Below, piece after piece: positions 14,344-25,082 of a stretch of DNA of 64,000 nt. The DNA comes from Sulfuritalea sp. GTDB taxonomy: Bacteria > Pseudomonadota > Gammaproteobacteria > Burkholderiales > Rhodocyclaceae. The translations under genes were made by a program, and so were the position numbers. How positions within the stretch are numbered: the stretch's first letter is position 1; each line of letters starts with the position of its first letter. The notes beneath the pieces are model-generated. The model saw only the letters and a program-made list of their open reading frames with translations, was not told the DNA's origin and did no database searches. Location of the stretch: positions 1 through 64,000 of the forward strand of contig JADJFK010000026.1 in assembly GCA_016708585.1 (NCBI GenBank), given 5' to 3'.

Positions 14344-17238
14344 TCAGCCGCAACTCCCCACTGCGCCGCAGGCACTGCAGAAATCGCAGCCGTCCTTGCG
14401 GATCACCGTGTAGTTGCCGCACTCGGTGCACAGCGAGCCCTGCATCACCTTGACGCCGCCGCTCTTCTGCTCGGGAACTTCGAGGATGCCCATTTCGCGG
14501 GTCGGGTAGCCGTTCTCGTCCAGTATCCCGAGCATGGCGTAGCGATGCATGATCAGGCGCGCGATGTAGGCGACGGTCGAGGGCCAGTTCTGCTGCTTGC
14601 TGGAGCCGGGGACGCGGGCCATGAAGTCGCCCAGCGGCTCGGCGTAGTTCAAGAGCTTCCGCAGCTTCATGCCGATCCAGGCCGGATCGAGCACGCGCAT
14701 GTCGAGCGAGAGCAGGCGCGTCAGGCCGTCCAGCGCGCGCGGGTAGTGGCCGGAGAGCCACACCGAGTAGGGCCGGGTGACGCCGTCGGGCAGGGTGATT
14801 TCCTTCAAGCCCAGGACGAACTCTTCGCCGGCCGCCGGATTGACCACATCGACGGTCCAGGACAGCGTGCCGTCGGTGCCGGTCTTGGGTTCGTCGCGGC
14901 TGAACATGCAGTCGATGACGGGCGTGGCCTCGGTGCCTTCCAGCGCGCCGAGCTTCTCGCAGCGGTAGCGCACCACCTGGGCCAGGGCGGAGACCACGCC
15001 GGGCACCAGCTTGCGCTCGCCGTTGGGCGGCAGCGGCAACTCAAACGAGTCGTCGTCCGGCGTCCTGGCCAGGGCATCGAGCTTGAGCTTGAGCCAGGCC
15101 TTGTCGTTGGCGCGCATGTCCATCGACAGGGTCTTGGCCACGGCGCCGATGCCGCGCGGCTGTTCGGCGCCATTGACCCAGACTTCGAAGGGCACGTCGC
15201 GGCCCATTTCGTTTTCGATCTGGCCGACGAAGAGGGCGAACTCGCCGTGCGGCGCCTCGATCATGTAGGTCCAGGCGGCATTGCCGTCGGTCATGCGCGG
15301 GCGGCCGGGCCAGCGCAGGCTGGCCAGCACCGGGGCGGGCAGGGCGCCGATCGACAGGCGCCGGTTGGCGTGGTCGATGGTGACGTCCTGCGGCTGCTTT
15401 TGCGCGGTTTCGGACGCGCTCGGCGCCACCGAGAGGACGCTGCCGAGCACCGAGTTGGGCCGGTAGGTGGCGAGCCCCTTGAGGCCGGATTTCCAGGCCA
15501 CCATGTAGAGGTCTTCGAACTCGGAATAGGGGTAGTCGGCGGGGACATTCACCGTCTTCGAGATCGAGGTATCGACGTAGGGGGCGACCGCGGCGACCAT
15601 CTGTTCGTGGGCCTGGGCCGAGATTTCCAGCGCAGTGACGAAGTAGTCGGGCAGCTTGGACACATCGCCGCCCTGGTGCTTGTACAGGCGCCAGGCGTAG
15701 TCCTCGACCGCGTATTCCTTGAAGGTGCCGTCGGCCATGCGCTTCTTGCGCGTGTAGGTCCAGGAGAAGGGCGGCTCGATGCCGTTGCTGGCATTGTCGG
15801 CGAAGGCCAGGCTGATGGTGCCGGTGGGCGCGATCGACAGCAGGTGCGAGTTGCGCAGGCCGTGCTTGCGGATCTGGTCCTTGATCTCCTGCGGCAGGCG
15901 CGAGGCGAAGTTGCCGCCGGAGAGGTACATGTCGGCGTTGAACAGCGGGAAGGCGCCGCGCTCTTTCGCCAGTTCCACCGAATACAGGTAGGAACGGTCG
16001 CGCATGTACTCGGAAATTTTCGTCGCCATGGCGCGCGCGGCGTTGCTGTCGTAGCGCAGCTTGAGCATGATCAGCGCGTCGCCGAGGCCGGTGAAGCCGA
16101 GGCCCACGCGGCGCTTGTTCTGCGCTTCCTTCAATTGCTGCTCGAGCGGCCAGTGCGTGGCGTCGAGCACGTTGTCGAGCATGCGCACCGAGCTGTCGAT
16201 GACGCGGCCGAAGGCGGCGAAATCGAAGCTGGGGGTCTTGCTGAAGGCATCCTTGACGAACAGCGTCAGGTTGATCGAGCCCAGGCAGCAGCAGCCGTAG
16301 GGCGGCAGCGGCTGTTCGGCGCAGGGGTTGGTGGCCTCGATGGTCTCGCAGTAGTAGAGGTTGTTGTCCTTGTTCATGCGGTCGAGGAACAGGATGCCCG
16401 GCTCGGCGTGGTCGTAGGTGGAGCGCATGATCTGCTCCCACAGGTCGCGCGCGCGCACCTTGCGGTAGACCCAGCTGCCGTCGCCGCGCTGGTAGGCGCC
16501 GGCGGCCTTGATGTCGTTCGAGGGCGTGGCGCGATGCGTCAGTTCGATGTCGCCGTCGGCTTCCACGGCCTGCATGAAGGGATCGGTGACGCCGACCGAG
16601 ATGTTGAAGTTGGTCAGGTCGCCGGCATCCTTGGCGTGGATGAATTCCTCGATGTCCGGGTGGTCGCAGCGCAGCACGCCCATCTGCGCGCCGCGGCGCG
16701 AGCCGGCGGATTCGACGGTCTCGCAGGAGCGGTCGAAGACGCGCATGTAGGAGACGGGGCCGGAGGCGCGCGACTGCGTGCCCTTGACGTGGGCGCCGAT
16801 CGGGCGGATCGAGGAAAAGTCGTAGCCGACGCCGCCGCCGCGGCGCATGGTCTCGGCGGCCTGCAAGAGTGCCGTGTAGATGCCGGGGCGGCCGTCGACG
16901 ATTTCCGAGATCGAATCGCCGACCGGCTGCACGAAGCAGTTGATCAGGGTGGCGCAGAGGTCGGTGCCGGCGGCGGAGTTGATGCGGCCGGCCGGGACGA
17001 AGCCGTTTTCCTGGGCTTCGAGGAAGCGCGCTTCCCAGAAGGCGCGCTTGTCTTCGGCCTCGATCGAGGCCAGGGCGCGGGCGACGCGGCTGCGCACGTC
17101 GCGCACGTCGCGTTCGGTTCCCTTGGCGTATTTTTCGATCAGGACTTCGCCTGATATTTCCTGCGGCAAAGGCAGGTCCATCTGCCCAGTGTGCTCGTAG
17201 CTTGTTGTTTCCTCAGTATTATTATTTGTAGTGGTCAT
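14344..17238 (-). CDS. nrdJ: Adenosylcobalamin-dependent ribonucleotide reductase
   Basis: Class II ribonucleotide reductase, making deoxyribonucleotides with coenzyme B12 and working with or without oxygen. The 964-residue protein has the class II core: AGRINSAAGTDLCATLINCF, GGGVGYDFSSIRP, the active-site region NPCAEQPLPPYGCCCLGSIN and SIAPTGTISL. A long insert of about 300 residues precedes the C-terminus. The C-terminus carries two CxxC pairs (CTECGNYTVIRKDGCDFCSACG) for re-reduction or metal binding. It is a single-gene unit: a terminator follows and a long A/T-rich leader with a candidate NrdR site pair precedes it. No class I or III genes are nearby. Confidence 0.95.
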   Translation of the reverse strand: MTTTNNNTEETTSYEHTGQMDLPLPQEISGEVLIEKYAKGTERDVRDVRSRVARALASIEAEDKRAFWEARFLEAQENGFVPAGRINSAAGTDLCATLINCFVQPVGDSISEIVDGRPGIYTALLQAAETMRRGGGVGYDFSSIRPIGAHVKGTQSRASGPVSYMRVFDRSCETVESAGSRRGAQMGVLRCDHPDIEEFIHAKDAGDLTNFNISVGVTDPFMQAVEADGDIELTHRATPSNDIKAAGAYQRGDGSWVYRKVRARDLWEQIMRSTYDHAEPGILFLDRMNKDNNLYYCETIEATNPCAEQPLPPYGCCCLGSINLTLFVKDAFSKTPSFDFAAFGRVIDSSVRMLDNVLDATHWPLEQQLKEAQNKRRVGLGFTGLGDALIMLKLRYDSNAARAMATKISEYMRDRSYLYSVELAKERGAFPLFNADMYLSGGNFASRLPQEIKDQIRKHGLRNSHLLSIAPTGTISLAFADNASNGIEPPFSWTYTRKKRMADGTFKEYAVEDYAWRLYKHQGGDVSKLPDYFVTALEISAQAHEQMVAAVAPYVDTSISKTVNVPADYPYSEFEDLYMVAWKSGLKGLATYRPNSVLGSVLSVAPSASETAQKQPQDVTIDHANRRLSIGALPAPVLASLRWPGRPRMTDGNAAWTYMIEAPHGEFALFVGQIENEMGRDVPFEVWVNGAEQPRGIGAVAKTLSMDMRANDKAWLKLKLDALARTPDDDSFELPLPPNGERKLVPGVVSALAQVVRYRCEKLGALEGTEATPVIDCMFSRDEPKTGTDGTLSWTVDVVNPAAGEEFVLGLKEITLPDGVTRPYSVWLSGHYPRALDGLTRLLSLDMRVLDPAWIGMKLRKLLNYAEPLGDFMARVPGSSKQQNWPSTVAYIARLIMHRYAMLGILDENGYPTREMGILEVPEQKSGGVKVMQGSLCTECGNYTVIRKDGCDFCSACGAVGSCG

Positions 17239-17350
17239 GATCTCTTCCGAAGGATAAGGTTGTTCAGGTATCCAGTGAGCGCCGAAGCATAACTCTGGCT
17301 TTCGTTCGTGAAAAGCAGAAAATTTTTTTTACAATAAAAACAATGGAGTA

Positions 17351-17397
17351 AAAAAACATCTAGTGCTGCGTTTGTTACGCGCTACTAGATATAGTAT
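17351..17397 (-). promoter_or_regulatory. Candidate NrdR box pair upstream of nrdJ
   Basis: Two A/T-rich boxes sharing ACTAGAT in opposite orientations (ATCTAGT at 17358-17364 and ACTAGATATAGT at 17384-17395). Taking each as a 12-mer, the centres are 31 bases apart, which matches the spacing known for NrdR repressor boxes. They lie about 115-160 bases upstream of nrdJ. Sequence match to the consensus is only partial. Confidence 0.4.
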
Positions 17398-17558
17398 GTT
17401 TTCATGCGCTGAAATGGGAAGAAAAACAGCGGGATGGCGCTGCTTTTCGAGACTTGCCTTGAGGCGGGATTGGGTCGCAAATTGCTTGTGCGAGCGCGTG
17501 TGTTCCGTACCCGGGGTTGACAAGCGCTACTGGCTTGAAAAAACCTGAAAGTGCCTGC

Positions 17559-18773
17559 TCAGCCGATGAGTTTCGCGGTGTGCCGCGCAATAATCCACTC
17601 TTCGTTCGTGGGTATGACGCAGACCTCGATCCGGCTGTCCGCCGCCGAGATTTTTGATGCGTTGGCGGCGTTGGCGGCCGGATTCAGGGTCAATCCGAGC
17701 CAGCCAAGTTGGGCGCAGACCTGTTCGCGCACCGGGGCGCCGTGCTCGCCGATGCCGCCGGTGAATACCAGCGCATCGAGTCCGCCGAGCGCGGCCGCCA
17801 GCGAGCCGATCTCGCGCACGATGCGGTAGCAGAACAGATCGATGGCCTCGCGCGCCTCGGGCGCCGTCGATTCGAGCAGCACGCGCATGTCGCCGCTGAT
17901 GCCGGAGACGCCAAGCAGGCCGGATTCCTTGTAGAGCAGGCTGGTCAGCGCTTTGCTGTCCATTTTCCGGTAATCCATCAGGTAGAGCAGCACGCCGGGA
18001 TCGAGGTTGCCGGTACGGGTGCCCATCATCAGGCCATCGACGGCGGTGAAGCCCATGGTCGAGGCCTGGCTCTTGAGGTCCTTCATGCCGCACATCGAGG
18101 CGCCGTTGCCGAGGTGGGCGACGATCACACGACCATGCGCGCGGCCGCGGGCCAGGCCGGGGTCGAGGTGCTGCGGCAGCACTTCGGCGATGTATTCGTA
18201 GGACAGACCGTGGAAACCGTAGCGACGCACGCCCTGCGCGGTGATGGCGCGGGGCAGGGCGAAGAGTTGCGCCACGTCGGGCTGGCTGCGGTGGAAGGCG
18301 GTATCGAAGCAGGCGACCTGCGGCGTGTCGGGCAGGGCCGCGCTGAGGGCGTCGACGCCGGCCAGGTTGTGCGGCTGGTGCAGTGGCGCCAGCGGGATGA
18401 AGCCGCGCAGGGTATCCACCATGGCGCGGTCGAGCACCACCGGCTGCGAGAACTTCTCGGCGCCATGCACGATGCGATGGCCGACGCCGGCAATGTGCCA
18501 GCCCGCGTCGCTGCCGCGCAGGCGCTCTACCAGCAGGGCCAGCGCCGCCTTGTGCGGGGATTGCCCCTTGCCGTCGAGATCGAGGTCGCTGTCGACCCGG
18601 ACCTGACCGGTCGCATCCTTGACCTTGAGGTGCGCCGGCTGGCCGCCGGCGGCGCCGATGCCGTCGATCTGGCCGACCAGTTCCGGCCTGCGGGGGATTT
18701 CGGCCTGGTGGGCGAACAGGGCGAACTTGATCGAGGAGGACCCGGCATTGAGGGTCAGGATCGCATCGGTCAC
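17559..18773 (-). CDS. ackA: Acetate kinase
   Basis: Converts acyl phosphate plus ADP to the acid plus ATP (or the reverse), here probably with acetate or propionate. The 404-residue protein begins TDAILTLNAGSSSIKFALF, the N-terminal phosphate-binding segment of the acetokinase family. It contains RYGFHGLSYEYIAEVLPQ and VIVAHLGNGASMCGMKD, the active-site regions, and FTGGIGEHGAPVR near the C-terminus. Length is normal. It lies 12 bases after the MaoC/Pta fusion gene, so the pair forms an acyl-CoA to acyl-phosphate to acid plus ATP route. Confidence 0.96.
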   Translation of the reverse strand: MTDAILTLNAGSSSIKFALFAHQAEIPRRPELVGQIDGIGAAGGQPAHLKVKDATGQVRVDSDLDLDGKGQSPHKAALALLVERLRGSDAGWHIAGVGHRIVHGAEKFSQPVVLDRAMVDTLRGFIPLAPLHQPHNLAGVDALSAALPDTPQVACFDTAFHRSQPDVAQLFALPRAITAQGVRRYGFHGLSYEYIAEVLPQHLDPGLARGRAHGRVIVAHLGNGASMCGMKDLKSQASTMGFTAVDGLMMGTRTGNLDPGVLLYLMDYRKMDSKALTSLLYKESGLLGVSGISGDMRVLLESTAPEAREAIDLFCYRIVREIGSLAAALGGLDALVFTGGIGEHGAPVREQVCAQLGWLGLTLNPAANAANASKISAADSRIEVCVIPTNEEWIIARHTAKLIG

Positions 18774-18785
18774 GGGTGGTTCTCC

Positions 18786-20204
18786 TCAGGCTTTCTTGCG
18801 TTTTGCATGCGCCATGACCATCGCCACGGCGGTGGACGCGGTGCGCGTTTCGGCGGAATCGGCGCGGCTGGTCAGCACGATCGGCACCCGCGCGCCGAGC
18901 ACGATGCCCGAGGTCAGCGCATCGGCCAGGTATTCCAGCTGCTTGGCCAGCATGTTGCCCGATTCGATGTCGGGCACCAGCAGGATGTCGGCCTGGCCGG
19001 CCACCGCCGACTTGATGCCCTTGGTGCGCGCCGCCACGGTCGAGATGGCGTTGTCGAAGGCCAGCGGGCCGTCGAGCAGGCCGCCGGTGATCTGGCCGCG
19101 GTCGGCCATCTTGCACAGGGCGGCGGCGTCGAGCGTGGCCTGCATGGTGATGTTGACGGTTTCCACCGCGGCGAGGATCGCCACCTTGGGGTCGGCGACC
19201 TTGAGCATGTGCGCCAGGTCGATGGCGTTCTGCACGATGTCGACCTTGGCGGCGAGGTCGGGCGCGACGTTCACCGCGGCATCGGTGATGAACAGCAGGC
19301 GCGGGTAGGTCGGCACATCCATCAGGAAGACATGGCTGATGCGCCTGGCGGTGCGCAGGCCGGTGGCCTTGTCGACGACTTCGCTCATCAGCTCGTCGGT
19401 ATGCAGCGAACCCTTCATCAGCGCCTCGACCTGCCCTTCGCGCGCCAGCGACACCGCCACTTCGGCGGCGGCGTGGCTGTGCGGGACGTTGATCAGGGTG
19501 CAGCCGTAGAGGTCGAGCCGGTTGCCTTCGGCGATCTGGCGGATCTTTTCCTCGGGGCCGACCAGGGTGGGGATGATCAGGCCGCGATCCCGCGCCAGCA
19601 GGGCGCCCCTCAGCGATTCGGTGTCGCAGGGGTGGGCCACGGCCATCGACACCGGCGTCAGTCCCTTGGTGATCTGCAGCAGGTGCTCGAAACGCGCCTT
19701 GCGGGTTTGCGAGAGCTTGAAGTCCGGCAGGTTGGCCTTCAGGCGCCTGATTTTTTCGGTGGGCGCCAGCACTTCCGCGGTGCCGCTGATCACTTTCTGC
19801 CCGTCCTGGTTGGTGCACAGGCAATCGAATACCATGTGATGGTTGCGCGGGAACTTCTTTTCGCAGGTGATGGTCACGGTCAGCGTGTCGCCGACCCGCA
19901 CCGGCTGCGCGAAGTGCAGTGTCTGATCCTTGTACACCGTGCCCGGGCCGGGAAACTGGGTTCCCAGCACGTTCGAGATCAGGGCGCCGCCCCACATGCC
20001 GTGGGCGATCACCTCGCGCAGCATCGACGAATGCGCATACTCCGGATCGACGTGCGACGGATTGATGTCGCCGGACATGATGGCGTACATCTGGATGTCT
20101 TCCTGGCGCAGCGTGCGCACCAGACAGGCACTGTCGCCGACCTGGATTTCGTCGAAGGTGCGGTTTTCGATGTAGTCGGAATTGCTGGCTTCGATGGAGG
20201 TCAT
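18786..20204 (-). CDS. Bifunctional MaoC-like hydratase / phosphate acetyl- or butyryltransferase
   Basis: Fusion of an N-terminal MaoC-type hot-dog domain (about residues 15-140; DINPSHVDPEYA and AHGMWGGALISNVLG give the Asp/His hydratase signature) with a C-terminal phosphate acyltransferase domain (about 170-465). The second has VSMAVAHPCDTESLRGALLA and the DILLVPDIESGNMLAKQL phosphate/CoA site. The fused type is known in proteobacteria. With acetate kinase next to it, it would release acyl-CoA as acyl phosphate with energy recovery. 472 residues. An AGGAAA ribosome-binding site precedes ATG 20204. Confidence 0.93.
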   Translation of the reverse strand: MTSIEASNSDYIENRTFDEIQVGDSACLVRTLRQEDIQMYAIMSGDINPSHVDPEYAHSSMLREVIAHGMWGGALISNVLGTQFPGPGTVYKDQTLHFAQPVRVGDTLTVTITCEKKFPRNHHMVFDCLCTNQDGQKVISGTAEVLAPTEKIRRLKANLPDFKLSQTRKARFEHLLQITKGLTPVSMAVAHPCDTESLRGALLARDRGLIIPTLVGPEEKIRQIAEGNRLDLYGCTLINVPHSHAAAEVAVSLAREGQVEALMKGSLHTDELMSEVVDKATGLRTARRISHVFLMDVPTYPRLLFITDAAVNVAPDLAAKVDIVQNAIDLAHMLKVADPKVAILAAVETVNITMQATLDAAALCKMADRGQITGGLLDGPLAFDNAISTVAARTKGIKSAVAGQADILLVPDIESGNMLAKQLEYLADALTSGIVLGARVPIVLTSRADSAETRTASTAVAMVMAHAKRKKA

Positions 20205-20231
20205 GGATGGGTTTCCTGTACTGTCTATCCT

Positions 20232-20259
20232 ATCTTAGCGCGAAATTGTTGCAACGCAA
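20232..20259 (-). promoter_or_regulatory. Candidate promoter of the MaoC/Pta-ackA unit
   Basis: On the minus strand TTGCGT (20259-20254) and TAAGAT (20237-20232) are separated by 16 bases and lie 28 bases upstream of the start codon. The -35 overlaps an A/T-rich partial palindrome around TTGCAA. Weak prediction. Confidence 0.3.
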
Positions 20260-20434
20260 TAACGGGATCGACTCCAGCCGCCAGCCAGGGCGAAATAGGT
20301 GGCCGGCACCTTGTATTCTCCACTGCATGCTTACACGAAGCGGAACTGCCCTGTAAGGTAGCCATGTTCACCGCCGACTGATGGCGGAACCGGATGGCAT
20401 TTGCTCGTCCGGCAATTCGAATCGGGAGAAGGGC

Positions 20435-22582
20435 ATGCCGTTGCGCAAGATTCTGCTGGGGCTGGTGATTGCCATGGTCGTGGTGGCCTATTTCGCATTC
20501 GATCTGGGTCGCTGGTTCAGCCTGGATGCCTTCAAGAGCCAGCAGGCCGCGATCGAAGCCTGGCGCCAGGCCAACCCCTGGCTGACGGCGGCGATCTTCT
20601 TCGTCGTGTATGTCGCCGTCACGGCGCTGTCGCTGCCCGGTGCGGCGATCATGACGCTCGCCGGCGGCGCCGTGTTCGGCCTGCTCTGGGGCACGGTGCT
20701 GGTGTCCTTCGCCTCGTCGCTCGGCGCCACGCTGGCCTTCCTTGCCTCGCGTTTCCTGCTGCGCGACTGGGTGCAGGCGCGCTTCGGCGAGCGCCTGCGC
20801 GCGATCAACGCCGGCGTCGAGAAGGAGGGCGGGTTCTACCTGTTCACCCTGCGCCTGGTGCCGGTGTTCCCCTTCTTCATGATCAACCTGCTGATGGGCC
20901 TGACGCCGATGCGCGCCTGGACCTTCTACTGGGTCAGCCAGGTCGGCATGTTCGCCGGCACCATCGTGTACGTGAATGCCGGCACGCAGCTGGCCGGCAT
21001 CGGCAGCCTTGCGGGCATCCTCTCGCCGGCGCTGATCGGCTCCTTCGCCCTGCTCGGCATCTTCCCCTTGATCGCAAAGAAAATCGTCGATGGCATCAAG
21101 GCGAAGAAAGTCTATGCGCGCTGGACCAAACCGGCGCAGTTCGATCGCAACCTGATCGTCATCGGCGGCGGCAGCGCCGGCCTGGTCACGGCCTACATCG
21201 CCGCCGCGGTCAAGGCAAATGTCACGCTGGTGGAGAAGCACAAGCTCGGCGGCGACTGCCTCAACACCGGTTGCGTGCCGTCCAAGGCACTGATCCGCTC
21301 GGCGAAGTTCCTCTCGCACACGCGGCGTGCGGCGGAGTTCGGTTGCCGTGGCGCCAGCGCCGACTTTTCCTTTGCCGAGGTCATGGAGCGCGTGCAGCGC
21401 GTAGTCAAGACCGTCGAGCCGCACGATTCCGTCGAGCGCTACACCGGGCTCGGCGTCGAGGTGATCGAGGGCAGCGCGAAGATCGTCTCGCCCTGGGAAG
21501 TCGATCTCACGCGCCACAACGGCGCCACCGAGCGCATGAGCACGCGCAGCATCGTCATCGCCGCCGGCGCCCGGCCCTTCGTGCCGCCGATACCGGGCAT
21601 CGAGGAGGTCGGCTACCTGACGTCGGACAATGTCTGGAACCTGCGCGAACTGCCCGAACGCCTGGTGGTGCTCGGCGGCGGGCCGATCGGCTGCGAGCTG
21701 ACGCAGGCCTTCGCCCGCTTCGGCGCCAGGGTGACCCAGGTCGAAATGCTGCCGCGCCTGATGATCCGCGAAGACCCGGAAGTATCCGAACTGGTCGCCG
21801 CGCGTTTCCGCGAGGAAGGCGTCGATGTGCTGCTCAACCACAAGGCGATGCGCTTCGTCAATGAGAACGGCGAGAAGGCGCTGATCGCCGAGCATGAAGG
21901 CAGGGAAGTGCGCATCCCCTTCGACGCCGTGCTGGTCGCGGTGGGGCGCGTCGCCAACCTCAAGGGCTACGGCCTCGAAGAAATCGGCGTGAACGCGACG
22001 CGCACGGTGGACACCAACGAGTTCCTGCAGACCAATTACCCCAACATCTATGCCGCGGGCGACGTTGCCGGGCCCTACCAGTTCACCCACACCGCCGCGC
22101 ACCAGGCCTGGTATGCGGCCGTCAATGCGCTGTTCGACCCCTTCAAAAAGTTCAAGGCCGACTACTCGGTGATCCCCTGGGCCACCTTCACCGAGCCGGA
22201 GGTGGCGCGCGTCGGCGTGAACGAAACCGAGGCGAAGGAGAAGGGCATCGCCTATGAGGTGGCGCGCTACGACATCGACGACCTCGATCGCGCGATTGCC
22301 GACAGCGAGGCCCACGGCTTCATCAAGGTGCTGACCGTGCCGGGCAAGGACCGCATCCTGGGCGTGACCATCGTCGGCGAACACGCCGGCGACCTGATCG
22401 CCGAGTACGTGCTGGCGATGAAGCATGGCATCGGCCTCAACAAGATACTCGGCACCATCCACATCTACCCGACCCTGGCCGAGGCCAACAAATACGTGGC
22501 GGGGGTCTGGAAGAAGGCCCACGCGCCGCAGGCCTTGCTGGAATGGGTGCGGCGTTTCCACGCCTGGCGGCGGGGCGCCTGA
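20435..22582 (+). CDS. TVP38/TMEM64 membrane domain fused to a pyridine nucleotide-disulfide oxidoreductase
   Basis: A 715-residue fusion. The first ~220 residues are a TVP38/TMEM64 (DedA-like) inner-membrane domain with several helices and the family region GAAIMTLAGGAVFGLLWGT. From about residue 235 it is a flavoprotein disulfide reductase: FAD motif IGGGSAGLVTAYIAAA, redox-active GGDCLNTGCVPSKALIRSAK, NAD(P) motif VLGGGPIGCELTQAF and dimer-interface residues in the C-terminal third. It resembles mercuric and dihydrolipoamide reductases, but the substrate is unknown. ATG 20435 is chosen for its GAGAAGGG ribosome-binding site. A reversed copy of the dispersed repeat lies inside the gene. The glycosyltransferase gene follows after eight bases. 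Confidence 0.9.
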   Translation: MPLRKILLGLVIAMVVVAYFAFDLGRWFSLDAFKSQQAAIEAWRQANPWLTAAIFFVVYVAVTALSLPGAAIMTLAGGAVFGLLWGTVLVSFASSLGATLAFLASRFLLRDWVQARFGERLRAINAGVEKEGGFYLFTLRLVPVFPFFMINLLMGLTPMRAWTFYWVSQVGMFAGTIVYVNAGTQLAGIGSLAGILSPALIGSFALLGIFPLIAKKIVDGIKAKKVYARWTKPAQFDRNLIVIGGGSAGLVTAYIAAAVKANVTLVEKHKLGGDCLNTGCVPSKALIRSAKFLSHTRRAAEFGCRGASADFSFAEVMERVQRVVKTVEPHDSVERYTGLGVEVIEGSAKIVSPWEVDLTRHNGATERMSTRSIVIAAGARPFVPPIPGIEEVGYLTSDNVWNLRELPERLVVLGGGPIGCELTQAFARFGARVTQVEMLPRLMIREDPEVSELVAARFREEGVDVLLNHKAMRFVNENGEKALIAEHEGREVRIPFDAVLVAVGRVANLKGYGLEEIGVNATRTVDTNEFLQTNYPNIYAAGDVAGPYQFTHTAAHQAWYAAVNALFDPFKKFKADYSVIPWATFTEPEVARVGVNETEAKEKGIAYEVARYDIDDLDRAIADSEAHGFIKVLTVPGKDRILGVTIVGEHAGDLIAEYVLAMKHGIGLNKILGTIHIYPTLAEANKYVAGVWKKAHAPQALLEWVRRFHAWRRGA
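21345..21368 (-). repeat. Dispersed repeat copy 4 (inside the TVP38 fusion gene, antisense)
   Basis: On the minus strand it reads AAAA then the core with two differences (GCGCTGGCGCCACGGC). It is the only genic copy that lies antisense to its gene; the coding frame reads CRGASADF across it. Confidence 0.7.
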
Positions 22583-22590
22583 GGCAAGTC

Positions 22591-23282
22591 GTGCCGGCGC
22601 TTTCCGTCGTCCTGCCGGTGTTGAACGAAGCGCCGGGCATCGTCGCCGCGCTGCAGGCCCTGGCGCCCTGCGTGCCGGCGGCGCGGAAGTCGTCGTGGTC
22701 GACGGCGGCAGCGCGGATCGCAGCGCCGAACTGGCCGGGCCCCTCGCGGACCAGGTGCTCGCGGCGCCCCGTGGCCGGGCCAGCCAGATGAATGCCGGCG
22801 CCGCGGCGGCGCGCGGTGACATCCTGCTGTTCCTGCATGCGGATACCTGCCTGCCGGAAGGCGCCGCCGGGCTGGTAGCGCAGGCCATGGCCGGCGGTCA
22901 TCGCTGGGGTCGCTTCGATGTGCGGATCGAGGGCAAGTCGGTATGGCTGCCGCTGGTGGCGGCGCTGATGAACTTGCGTTCCCGCCTGACGGGCATCGCC
23001 ACCGGCGATCAGGCCGTCTTCGTCGCGCGCGAGTCCTTCGTCGCGGTCGGCGGCTTTCCGGACATTCCCCTGATGGAAGACATCGAGTTGTCGCGCCGGC
23101 TGCGGCGGATCGGCCGTCCGGCCTGCCTCGCGGCACGCGTCACGACCTCGGGGCGGCGCTGGGAAACGCACGGCGTGTGGCGCACGATCCTGCGCATGTG
23201 GTGGCTCCGGCTGCGCTATTTCCTGGGTGCCGATCCGTGGCGCCTCGCCGCGGACTACGGCTACGCACCGCGCGAATCCTGA
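22591..23282 (+). CDS. Family 2 glycosyltransferase (TIGR04283-like), frameshifted
   Basis: GT-A glycosyltransferase. GTG 22591 starts PALSVVLPVLNEAPGIVAAL; the frame then changes near 22663-22668, where one C of a C-run seems missing (GCGCCCTGCG). It continues as GGAEVVVVDGGSADRSAELA, with the DxD-region LLFLHADTCLP and the acceptor-side MEDIELSRRLRRIGRP. Read together, about 230 residues match TIGR04283 glycosyltransferases, often found with arsenosugar or lipid genes. It is coupled to the TVP38/reductase gene. A sequencing error is more likely than a true pseudogene, because both halves look intact. Confidence 0.8.
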
Positions 23283-23409
23283 GTCGCCGGCGCGGGCTGC
23301 CATCTTCCCCGCCACCGCGGCGACGGCGCAAGGCGTCGCTGCCGATTCCGTGCGCGCGGCGGTGCCTGCGTATTACAATCCCGGTTCCAGTCCGCCCGGC
23401 CACTTCGCC

Positions 23410-23808
23410 ATGGATCCCCAGTCTCTCAGCGGCATCGAGGAAATCGACGCCCAGCACAAGGAAATCGAGGAAACCGCGCGGGCGGTCATCGAGGCCGTGG
23501 CGGCGCGGGACAAATGGCATGTCGTGCATTACATCCTGGTGCGCCTGTACGAGTTGCTGCGCTTCCACTTCGCGGTCGAGGAGTCGGTGATGAGCATCGT
23601 CTCCTTCCCCGACATCGCCACGCACAAGCAGGTGCACCGGGAGATCCTGGCGATGGTCGAGCGGCTGAAGGCGGCCAGCCTCGATCCGCAGTCCTGCGGG
23701 CACGATGAAACCATGGAGACGCAGTTCGGCTTCCTGACGCGCATCGTCGATCACGACAAAAGCTTCGACGACTTCGTCGTCGCCAATATTCCCGGCCTGC
23801 GCAACTGA
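23410..23808 (+). CDS. Bacteriohemerythrin-like protein
   Basis: Di-iron oxygen-binding protein of the hemerythrin family, 132 residues, four-helix bundle. Ligand residues are visible in EIDAQHKEIEE (His near 19), the LLRFHFAVEESVM helix (His and Glu near 53-57), HKQVHREIL (two His) and the last helix IVDHDKSFDDF (His and Asp). It has no signal peptide and no fused signalling domain, so it is a stand-alone cytoplasmic form. Possible roles are oxygen storage or delivery or oxygen sensing in microaerobic cells. The sequence GTATTACAAT 30-40 bases upstream resembles a -10 region. Confidence 0.9.
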   Translation: MDPQSLSGIEEIDAQHKEIEETARAVIEAVAARDKWHVVHYILVRLYELLRFHFAVEESVMSIVSFPDIATHKQVHREILAMVERLKAASLDPQSCGHDETMETQFGFLTRIVDHDKSFDDFVVANIPGLRN

Positions 23809-23834
23809 CCGGCGGCGCGTCCCGGCGCCGGGGT

Positions 23835-24929
<1,095 letters not shown>

Positions 24930-24953
24930 GGTGTCGATGGGTTTCGATGCCTG

Positions 24954-24976
24954 AAAGTCGGTGCCGACGATACGGC
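24954..24976 (+). repeat. Dispersed repeat copy 5 (intergenic)
   Basis: Three mismatches to the core (GTCGGTGCCGACGATACGGC), preceded by AAA. It lies 25 bases upstream of the sorbosone dehydrogenase-like start, between divergent genes. Confidence 0.6.
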
Positions 24977-25082
24977 AATTCTCCCGCAGGCGGCCGGTCG
25001 ATGCAATTGCGGCGGGTCACCTGGAATCCCGACGATGATCGCGGCATTGACCGGCGTGCCGCGAATGGCGATACTCGCGGCC

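Noticed and set aside
14320..17154. A 944-codon open frame on the plus strand
   Set aside because: Antisense shadow of nrdJ. The protein is His/Val/Gly/Asp-rich without any recognisable motif.
17239..17558. A cobalamin riboswitch upstream of the B12-dependent reductase
   Set aside because: The leader is A/T-rich and lacks a recognisable B12-box core; only the candidate NrdR boxes and a possible A/T-rich promoter region are visible.
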